A stretch of 64,000 nt of DNA from Chloroflexota bacterium. GTDB taxonomy: Bacteria > Chloroflexota > UBA11872. Under the pieces are notes generated by a model. That model saw only the letters and a list, made by a program, of their open reading frames with translations. It was not told the origin of the DNA and ran no database searches. This document shows, piece after piece, positions 1 through 6,438 of this stretch. Each line of letters starts with the position of its first letter. Positions within the stretch are counted from its first letter, which is position 1. The position numbers were made by a program, and so were the translations under genes. The stretch is from assembly GCA_026707585.1 (NCBI GenBank), contig JAPOWQ010000025.1, positions 62,001 to 126,000 on the forward strand. The letters are read 5' to 3'.

Positions 1-451
1 GCTCCCCCGCTACCTGCACCAGGAACTCGCCGAGGTCGGTCTCCACGACCTCGATGCCGTTGTCCTCGAGGGCGGCGTTGAGTTGGATCTCCTCGGTGGC
101 CATCGACTTGCTCTTGACCACCATCTGGACCTCATGGTCGTGCAGCACCTGCAGGGCGGTCGCAACAGCGCCCGCGGCGTCGGTGGGTCCATGCACCACG
201 GTCCCCACGGCCTGCGCCGCGGCCGTGAACTCCTCCACCAACTCCGGCATTCGGTCCAGCGCGGCCTGGCGCCGGCCGCCCAGGTCGGCCTGGCTACCCT
301 CGAAGTCGCGAGCGCTGAAAGCCGCGTCGCGGCGCTCGCTGAGCTGCGGCAGCGAGCGGCCCAGGGCCACCGGCAGCGACTCTGATTCCAGCGCTTCCCG
401 TAGCCGCTCCTTGAACGGCGGGATCGTGTGCGCGGCGCTACCGGCCGCCAT
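1..451 (-). CDS. lutB: LutB-type lactate utilization iron-sulfur protein (N-terminal part, runs off the left edge)
   Basis: This is the first 150 codons of a minus-strand gene that continues beyond position 1. Near the edge the translation reads [20 protein letters not shown] followed by [20 protein letters not shown], which is the characteristic LUD-domain segment of LutB/YkgF. LutB is the [4Fe-4S] subunit of the LutABC system for oxidizing L-lactate to pyruvate. The helical N-terminus ([10 protein letters not shown]) also fits. The 4Fe-4S cysteine clusters lie in the missing C-terminal two thirds. The start is the ATG at 449-451, 42 bases after the stop of the upstream oxidoreductase on the same strand, so the two may be co-transcribed. 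The family call is firm; full length cannot be judged here. Confidence 0.85.
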   Translation of the reverse strand, partial: MAAGSAAHTIPPFKERLREALESESLPVALGRSLPQLSERRDAAFSARDFEGSQADLGGRRQAALDRMPELVEEFTAAAQAVGTVVHGPTDAAGAVATALQVLHDHEVQMVVKSKSMATEEIQLNAALEDNGIEVVETDLGEFLVQVAGE

Positions 452-493
452 CAGGGCCTCGTCGCTTGCGGTACGGCGCGCACACGGGTGGGC

Positions 494-1498
494 TTACCAG
501 GGCATGCGGTGGTAGTCGGTCAGGTGCACCTCGCGGCCGGTGATGCTGGATGTCTCGGCGGCCTGCAGGATCTCGATGATGTGTCGGCCGTACTCGCTGC
601 TTGTCTGCGGCCGCATGCCCATCTCGATCGACTGCGCGAAGTGGCGGTACTGCTCGCAGAACCCGTGCCTGCCGTCGTGCTCCACCTCGCGCCATTCGTT
701 CTTCTGGCCGACGCGCACCGATCCGCGGATGGTGTACTGGATTTCGCCCAGCGCGCAGTGCGCCTCGATTCCGTCGGTCGCGCAGCCGTTGACGCTGCCC
801 ACCACCACCAGGAGGCCGGGAACCCCGTTGGCGTACTGCACGAACGCCGTGGTCACATCGTCGGCGCCCTGGTAGTGCATGGAGGTGCTCTGCTTGGCCT
901 TCACGGCCACGGCCCTCGACCCAATGCAGTGGGTCAGCCAGTCCACGGCGTGGACGCCGTTGCCCATCCACATGCCGCCGCCCATCCAGCGGGTGCGGTA
1001 CTGGTAGCGGCGTCCGCCGAAGCCCCAGTTCTTGTTGAAGCGCGAGAGGGCCGTGACCACCGGGCCAAGGTCGTTGGAGTCCAGGATTTCCCGCGCTTTG
1101 CGCGGCGCCGGGTGGAACCGCCCCGTCAGCCCGATTTGCAGGATATTGCCGGAGGCCTGTTCGGCCTCGATCATGCGGTCGCATTCCTCCAGCGTGTTGG
1201 CCATGGGCTTTTCGACCAGGACGTGACGTCCGGCGTTGAGCGCGTCGACGGTCAGGTCGGCGTGCAGGTGGTGGCCCAGGATGATGGCCACGGCGTCCAC
1301 GTTGGGGTCTTCCAGCAGCTTGTGGTGGTTGGGGTAGACCGCCGGGATTTCCCACTCCTTGCGGTGCGACTCGCGCAGATCCTCCACCAGGTCGGCCGCG
1401 GCCACGCAGCGCGCGAACCCCTCGTCCTCGGCGATCTTCAGCGCGGTGAGGTGCGCATTCGCGATTCCGCCCAGTCCGACCACTCCGATACCAAGCAT
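494..1498 (-). CDS. Gfo/Idh/MocA family NAD(P)-dependent oxidoreductase
   Basis: A 334-residue protein starting MLGIGVVGLGGIANAHL, a Rossmann dinucleotide-binding signature at the very N-terminus. It is followed by DAVAIILGHHLHADLTVDAL and the EKP motif (HVLVEKPMANTLEECD) that holds the catalytic lysine region of the family. The C-terminal half is the mixed sheet used for substrate binding and dimerization. Members oxidize or reduce sugars, inositols or related polyols; the substrate cannot be read from sequence. The start at 1498 is chosen over a 62-codon upstream extension because GGAGGG lies just before it and the Rossmann fold begins right there. lutB follows 42 bases downstream. Confidence 0.9.
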   Translation of the reverse strand: MLGIGVVGLGGIANAHLTALKIAEDEGFARCVAAADLVEDLRESHRKEWEIPAVYPNHHKLLEDPNVDAVAIILGHHLHADLTVDALNAGRHVLVEKPMANTLEECDRMIEAEQASGNILQIGLTGRFHPAPRKAREILDSNDLGPVVTALSRFNKNWGFGGRRYQYRTRWMGGGMWMGNGVHAVDWLTHCIGSRAVAVKAKQSTSMHYQGADDVTTAFVQYANGVPGLLVVVGSVNGCATDGIEAHCALGEIQYTIRGSVRVGQKNEWREVEHDGRHGFCEQYRHFAQSIEMGMRPQTSSEYGRHIIEILQAAETSSITGREVHLTDYHRMPW

Positions 1499-1987
1499 CG
1501 TGCCCTCCAGAATTCGGAACCCTGACCCTGGGCAACCATGGTGCCAGCGCCCCGCGCAGTCGGCATCCCGAGGCGGCGAATGGGGCTGCGAAGTGGGCGC
1601 CTTCGCGCACGTAAGAGTTTTTTCCAAAAAACTCTTGACCCGCGGCGGGGCACTTTCGGCCGGCATTTGGGGAGTGCCGGGCACGGCAGATTAGATGCCG
1701 ATCAGCGACGACCCGGAGTGATGCGAGCGGCACGCCGCCGGGCGAGGTGACGGCGGCGCGTCGCTTGACAGGCTCAGGACGAAGGGAGGGGTCGGCAGGC
1801 ATCCGGGAATGGGGTTGTGGAGACATCGGGAATAGTGTACTCTGAACGAGAACGCACGGCAAGTGCATTCCCGTCAAGCAGCCGGCGAGGTCTGCGAGCG
1901 GGGGTGACGACCAGGCTTCAACTCCCGCGACGATGAGCCGGCACCAGACAGCCCGTAGGGGCAGGCCAGCTCCTCGAATGCGTCCGG
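1499..1987. other. Intergenic stretch, no gene seen
   Basis: About 490 bases between the divergent-looking 5' end of the Gfo/Idh gene and the 3' end of nhaA. No frame carries a recognizable protein. The only structured element is the perfect inverted repeat at 1613-1636, described separately. The region presumably holds the promoter of the Gfo/Idh-lutB unit on the minus strand. Confidence 0.6.
1613..1636. repeat. Perfect 24-bp inverted repeat upstream of the Gfo/Idh gene
   Basis: The sequence reads AAGAGTTTTTT, CC, AAAAAACTCTT: two perfect 11-base arms around two bases. It is strikingly AT-rich in a very GC-rich context and lies about 115 bases upstream of the Gfo/Idh start. The two-base centre is too short for a hairpin loop, so a DNA-level site for a dimeric regulator is more natural than an RNA stem, though a 9-bp stem with a 6-base loop is possible. 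Confidence 0.5.
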
Positions 1988-3223
1988 TCAGGGGGTGGTG
2001 GCGGCCGTTCCTTCGGGCGAACGCCGGCAGCTCAGCCGTAGCACCACGTAGGCGGCTGCGGCCGATGCTAGCGATCCGGCGAGGATCCCCAGCCGGTCCC
2101 CGGCAAAGTAGTCGCCGCTGCCGTGCTCGAAGGCGAGGCCGGCGATGAACAGGCTCATGGTGAAGCCGATTCCGCAGGCAAAGGCGACGCCGGCAATCTG
2201 CGCCCAGGTGACGCCGCGCGGCAGGGTTGCCAGGCCAAGGACGGCGGCAATGGCCACAAAGCCAAGAATGCCGATCGGCTTGCCGAGGAAGAGCCCGGCG
2301 GCAACGCCCACCGTGACGGGATGCAGGAGCTCGTCCGGGCCGATTCCGGATAGCGCCAGCCCGGCGTTCACGAAGGCGAAGACGGGCAGGATGACGAACG
2401 CCACGGGCGTGTGCAGATCGTGCTCAAGCTTTCGCAACGGACATTCGCCCTGCGGGTCACGCATGGGAATGCAGAAGGCGATCAAGACGCCGGCCAACGT
2501 GGCATGCACCCCGGACTTCAGCACGGCGACCCACAGGACAATCCCGATGAGAAGGTAGGTGGACACGCGCGTCACACCCAGCCGGTTGAACAGGACCCCG
2601 GCCGCCAGCGCGGCCCCGCCGATCAGGAGCGCCGGAACGGCCAGGTCACCCGAGTAGAACATGGCGATGATCACGATTGCCGCCAGGTCGTCGAAGATGG
2701 CCAGGGTGAGCAGAAAGGTCTTGAGCGGCGTGGGGATCCGCCGGCCAAAGACGCTCAACAGCCCCAGGGCGAAGGCGATGTCGGTGGCGACGGGGATGCC
2801 CCAGCCATCCAGCGCGATGGGGTCCTGCCAGTTGAAGGCGAGGTAGATCGCCGCCGGCACCAGCATGCCGCCCAGCGCGCCGAATCCGGGCAAGGCAATG
2901 GCCCGCACGGACGAGAGCTCGCCTTCCAGGATCTCGCGCTTGACCTCCAGGCCGATGACGAAGAAAAACAAGGCCATCAGGCCGTCGTTGACCCACAACA
3001 GCAGCGGCTTGTTGATGACCAGGTCCGCGACCTGTACCGCAACGACGGTGTCCAGCAACGACGCATAGATGCCCGACAACGGCGAATTGGCGGCGATCAT
3101 GGCCGCCACCGCGGCCCCGAACAGCAGGATCCCGCCGGCCGACTCCAGCTTGATGAAATCGCGGATCGTAAAGGCCGGCCCGCCGGACGTGGCGTTCGGT
3201 TCGTCGGATGCGTGGACTGTCAA
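1988..3223 (-). CDS. nhaA: Na+/H+ antiporter NhaA
   Basis: A 411-residue polytopic inner-membrane protein of typical NhaA length. It exchanges internal Na+ (or Li+) for external protons and serves sodium and pH homeostasis. The functional signatures are visible: VATDIAFALG carries the aspartate equivalent to E. coli Asp133, TLAIFDDLAAI carries the Asp163/Asp164 pair, and LFLGKPIGI holds the lysine near Lys300. NPLSGIYASL-type N-terminal and GFTMSLFIAGLAF C-terminal motifs are also present. It is transcribed alone on the minus strand. A sodium antiporter agrees with, but does not prove, a marine habitat. Confidence 0.95.
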   Translation of the reverse strand: MTVHASDEPNATSGGPAFTIRDFIKLESAGGILLFGAAVAAMIAANSPLSGIYASLLDTVVAVQVADLVINKPLLLWVNDGLMALFFFVIGLEVKREILEGELSSVRAIALPGFGALGGMLVPAAIYLAFNWQDPIALDGWGIPVATDIAFALGLLSVFGRRIPTPLKTFLLTLAIFDDLAAIVIIAMFYSGDLAVPALLIGGAALAAGVLFNRLGVTRVSTYLLIGIVLWVAVLKSGVHATLAGVLIAFCIPMRDPQGECPLRKLEHDLHTPVAFVILPVFAFVNAGLALSGIGPDELLHPVTVGVAAGLFLGKPIGILGFVAIAAVLGLATLPRGVTWAQIAGVAFACGIGFTMSLFIAGLAFEHGSGDYFAGDRLGILAGSLASAAAAYVVLRLSCRRSPEGTAATTP

Positions 3224-3541
3224 ATTGTGTCCCTAAAGGTCTTAAGTCTCCGGCGAGCTTAGCCTCCGGCGCCTCGTGCGGCCCGGCCTGCCTCCCGCGC
3301 GCACGGGCAGGCCGACTGATCACCATCTGGCGTGAGGGGCCGCTCCGCCCGCTGTGTTGGGACGCCACATCGCTGCATTTGGACAGTTGCCGTCGGTTTT
3401 GCGTGAACGCGCCCCGGCCATACGAGACCCTTGCGTAACCCGAGTCTTGTGTGGCCTGCCGGAAGACCTGCACGGCGCCCGCTTGTCACAATTGGTCTGC
3501 CTTTCGGCGTGTGAGTGGCGTGAAACAAAGAGCGCAGAGAA
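3224..3541. other. Intergenic stretch, divergent promoters expected
   Basis: About 320 bases between the start of nhaA (minus) and the start of the DUF6226-like gene (plus). I see no convincing coding frame and no clear repeat; it presumably contains both promoters. Confidence 0.5.
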
Positions 3542-4147
3542 ATGGCCGGCTGGTATGGGTATGCGAAATCCCAGAACGCGGAATCGCCGGAGGATCCGGC
3601 CTACAGCCGCGTAACGAACCCCGAGCGCTTTCGGCCGTTGCATTCGGCCATGCTGGAGGTTCTGGCCCGGCTGGAGAACGATTTCGACGTCGAGCGCACC
3701 GAGGGGTACGGCCTGGACGCTGAACTGGAGCGGGGACTTAAGCCTGCACGTCCGCATGTGCGACTCGATCCCAGGGACCCCGAGGCCGCCCCAATTGTGG
3801 TGGTGTTCTCGACGTTTCCGGGACTTAACGTCCGATTCGGGCGGTGGTTCAGCGAACCATTTCCGAGCTGTGGCTGCGACGCGTGCGATGAGTCAGCAGA
3901 AAGCGAGATCGAACGGCTCAACGAGATGGTCGACGATGTCGTCGCCGGGAGGTTCCGCGAGGCGATCCGACGTCCGCTGATTTCCTTCAGGGGGACTGGA
4001 TGGAGGGAGACGAATTTCTGGTCGTCAGTCGGGAGACGCACGAACAGATCCCGCGTTGACAGTTTGCGTGCGCGTGAGATAAGCGGTGGGCGTCGGCGGC
4101 TGGACCTGAACTGGAAGCCGTGGCGCCGGAGACGGACCATCAGCTAG
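3542..4147 (+). CDS. DUF6226-like protein of unknown function
   Basis: A 201-residue soluble protein. Recognizable segments are RVTNPERFRPLHSAMLEVLA near residues 23-42, FDVERTEGYG, VVFSTFPGLNVRFGRWFSEP near residues 87-106 and the cysteine pair in SCGCDACDES. These are the conserved blocks I associate with DUF6226, a family seen mostly in actinobacteria; no activity is known. The CGCDAC segment could bind a metal, which is only a guess. The last 40 residues are very rich in arginine and serine. It precedes the GNAT/methyltransferase/DUF402 operon on the same strand, 111 bases away. Confidence 0.6.
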   Translation: MAGWYGYAKSQNAESPEDPAYSRVTNPERFRPLHSAMLEVLARLENDFDVERTEGYGLDAELERGLKPARPHVRLDPRDPEAAPIVVVFSTFPGLNVRFGRWFSEPFPSCGCDACDESAESEIERLNEMVDDVVAGRFREAIRRPLISFRGTGWRETNFWSSVGRRTNRSRVDSLRAREISGGRRRLDLNWKPWRRRRTIS

Positions 4148-4258
4148 CGTTTCGCCTGCGGCCACACGCCAGGCGAGCCTTCGAGTCTCACGAGGCACGG
4201 CGAAATGGAGAGTTTCAGCGTGGACTCTCCCCACAGAAAGTTTGCAGCACAGTCAGTC

Positions 4259-4945
4259 GTGAGTACGCCTGAGCTTCAGTTGCGGACGTTGTTTGTGTTG
4301 GATGGGGCGAGGCGGATTGTCGGGACGCGGGAGGCAGTGCCTGGGTTAGGGCCGTTGTTCTCGCTGATTCGGGATTGGGATAGTTGCGCGTGGGCGGTGC
4401 GGGCGGATGTGGATCGGGATGTAGCGGATGAACTGGATGGGCTGGCCGGGAACGAGCCGCCGGTGACGGATTTGCGGCAGGTGCCGGTGTATGCGGAGCG
4501 GTACAAGTCCCTGCTGGAAGGTCGAGTGGATTCAGGGCCTTCGTTCGCGTTCCCAGAGACGATCACCCGGCCTGCTGGCGTTGTTGTGATTGAGGACATT
4601 GACGTACTTTCCCGACATTTTTCGGGGTGGGCGGCGAGTGAGATTCCGGGGTGCGCGCCGATTGTCGGGGTGGTGGAGGACGGATATGCGGTGAGCGTTT
4701 GTTTCAGCGCGCGGCGCTCAGATGAAGCGGCAGAAGCGGGGGTTGAGACGGCGGTGGATTGGCGGGGGCGTGGGCTGGCGCCGCGGGTTACGGCTGCATG
4801 GGCATCGGCGGTTCGAGGGTCGGGGCGGATTCCGCTGTACAGCACGTCGTGGTCGAACGAGGCGTCGTTGGCGGTGGCGCGGAAGTTGGGACTGGTGGGG
4901 TTCGGGTGTGTGCGGAGTGTTTGGTGGAGTGTTTGGGCGCCGTGA
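4259..4945 (+). CDS. GNAT-family N-acetyltransferase-like protein
   Basis: About 228 residues when started at the GTG at 4259 (STPELQLRTLFVLDGARRI follows). An ATG at 4205 in the same frame would add 18 residues. The C-terminal 90 residues carry the acetyl-CoA-binding GNAT fold: VETAVDWRGRGLAPRVTAAW is the R/Q-x-x-G-x-G/A loop region and SWSNEASLAVARKLGLVGFG is the usual last helix and strand. The substrate is unknown. Its TGA stop overlaps the ATG of the methyltransferase (TGATG), so translation is probably coupled. Codons here favour G/T endings (gtgttg, gtgcgg) more than neighbouring genes, consistent with recent acquisition. Confidence 0.75.
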   Translation: MSTPELQLRTLFVLDGARRIVGTREAVPGLGPLFSLIRDWDSCAWAVRADVDRDVADELDGLAGNEPPVTDLRQVPVYAERYKSLLEGRVDSGPSFAFPETITRPAGVVVIEDIDVLSRHFSGWAASEIPGCAPIVGVVEDGYAVSVCFSARRSDEAAEAGVETAVDWRGRGLAPRVTAAWASAVRGSGRIPLYSTSWSNEASLAVARKLGLVGFGCVRSVWWSVWAP

Positions 4946-5676
4946 TGGTCGATCGCCTGTTTGCTGAGCCCAGCCTGGCCGCGTTGTATGACGCGTCTTG
5001 CGTAGGACGGCGGGACTTCGGGTTCTATCTTCCGCTGGTGATGTCAGCGAAGAGCGTGCTGGATGTGGGCTGCGGTACGGGTGAGCTCCTGCACATGGCG
5101 CGGCAAGCCGGGCATACGGGCCGGCTGTGCGGCCTCGACCCCGCCGCAGCGATGCTTGAGCAGGCACGGAAACGGCCGGATATCGAGTGGGTGCTGGGCG
5201 ACATGGCCTCGGTCGAGTGGTGTCGTGCGTTCGAGCTCGTCGTGATGACGGGTCATGCGTTTCAAGTGTTCCTCGACGACGACGAACTGCGAGCTTCGCT
5301 GGCCGCCATACGGTCGGCTCTCACCAGGAAAGGGCGCTTCGTATTCGAGACCCGGAATCCGCTGGCTCGGGCGTGGGAGACCTGGACTCCCGATCATGCG
5401 GTGGAGGTGGTGCATGAAGGCCGCGTCGTTCGAATGGCGCATCAAGTGGAGACGCCGATTTGCGGCGACCGTGTCTCGTTCACCATTACGTTCACAAGCC
5501 CAGCCTGGGAACAGCCGCAGGTCAGTCGAAGTACGCTGAGATTCCTCAGTGCAGACGCGCTGTCCTCGTTTCTGTCGGATGCGGGCCTGGAAGTTCAGGA
5601 GCAGTTTGGAGACTGGGACCGGAGCGCGCCGCGGGATACGAGTCCCGAGATCATCACGGTCGCAGGTCGGGGCTGA
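4945..5676 (+). CDS. Class I SAM-dependent methyltransferase
   Basis: A 243-residue protein beginning MVDRLFAEPSLAALYDASC. Motif I is SVLDVGCGTGELLHMARQAG (about residues 36-55), the acidic loop is LCGLDPAAAMLEQARKRP, and the motif IV/V area reads FELVVMTGHAFQVFLDDDEL. These place it in the Methyltransf_11/25 group acting on small molecules or lipids. The C-terminal half (VRMAHQVETPICGDRV onwards) resembles the beta-rich substrate domain common in this group. The start overlaps the upstream stop by one base, and the DUF402 gene starts 11 bases after its stop, giving a three-gene operon. Confidence 0.85.
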   Translation: MVDRLFAEPSLAALYDASCVGRRDFGFYLPLVMSAKSVLDVGCGTGELLHMARQAGHTGRLCGLDPAAAMLEQARKRPDIEWVLGDMASVEWCRAFELVVMTGHAFQVFLDDDELRASLAAIRSALTRKGRFVFETRNPLARAWETWTPDHAVEVVHEGRVVRMAHQVETPICGDRVSFTITFTSPAWEQPQVSRSTLRFLSADALSSFLSDAGLEVQEQFGDWDRSAPRDTSPEIITVAGRG

Positions 5677-5687
5677 CTTGGGCTTCG

Positions 5688-6368
5688 ATGCACTGGACGT
5701 CTGGCGATCAGATCGTTCTGTATGAGATGTGGGGGCGGGGCATTGCCGGCGCCCGGCCCGTGACGGTGGTTGAGGACATGCCGACTCACCTGGCGCTGTA
5801 CTCGCACCCGGGCGTGACGATTGCCACGCGAGGCAACGCACATTTCAGGTCTCTGAGCTTCTCGGACCGGATTGACCTGATGATTCGGGGGGTTGACCCG
5901 AACCTTGGAGAGTTCAGAGACGTCGTCACGCCGTTGCATAGCCACGTGCTGACGCTCACTCCTCCTGAGTCCGGGCATGCGGTGTGGCTGTTCTGGTCTT
6001 CGGATTGGGAGTTCAAGCGCTGGTACGTAAATCTGCAGTCGCCGCTGCGTCGCGTGCGTCACGGTGTTCAGCTTCACGACTATGTGCTGGACATTGTCGT
6101 GAGCCCGGATATGTCGTGGGCCTGGAAGGACACGGACGAGTTTGAGGCGTTGATCGCCCTCGGGTTCTTCAGTGCAGAGCAGGCAGCGTCGATACGAGAC
6201 GAGGCGGCGCGGGTGGTGCGCACTATCGAGAACGGCGGCCGACCGTTTTGCGACGGCTGGCCGGACTGGCGGCCGGATGCGAGTTGGGCTGTCCCGCGGC
6301 TACCGGACGACTGGTCTGATGTGGATGGCGGAGAGGCGGCACGAGGGACAAACACTGGGAAGCCATAG
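5688..6368 (+). CDS. DUF402 domain protein (FomD / nucleoside-phosphatase-like)
   Basis: A 226-residue protein starting MHWTSGDQIVLYEMWGRG. The DUF402 core runs from WYVNLQSPLRRVRHGVQLHD through LDIVVSPDMSWAWKDTDEFE, with the aromatic and acidic residues W-x-W-K-D-x-D-E-F that coordinate metal and phosphate in characterized relatives (FomD and bacterial nucleoside tri/diphosphatases). The tail holds RPFCDGWPDWRPDASW. The likely role is hydrolysis of a nucleotide-linked phosphate or phosphonate intermediate. Being last in an operon with an acetyltransferase and a methyltransferase hints at a small specialized pathway; the pathway itself is not identifiable. Confidence 0.8.
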   Translation: MHWTSGDQIVLYEMWGRGIAGARPVTVVEDMPTHLALYSHPGVTIATRGNAHFRSLSFSDRIDLMIRGVDPNLGEFRDVVTPLHSHVLTLTPPESGHAVWLFWSSDWEFKRWYVNLQSPLRRVRHGVQLHDYVLDIVVSPDMSWAWKDTDEFEALIALGFFSAEQAASIRDEAARVVRTIENGGRPFCDGWPDWRPDASWAVPRLPDDWSDVDGGEAARGTNTGKP

Positions 6369-6438
6369 GGTGACTCGTCCTGCGAGCGAAGGGCTGGGCC
6401 AGGACCTGTTCGGTGGAGGCAGTGGAATGAGGCGCCAG

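Noticed and set aside
438-1877. Long frames antisense or frame-shifted to the Gfo/Idh gene (including a 479-codon one)
   Set aside because: Arginine- and proline-rich shadows caused by high GC; the Gfo/Idh frame carries all family motifs.
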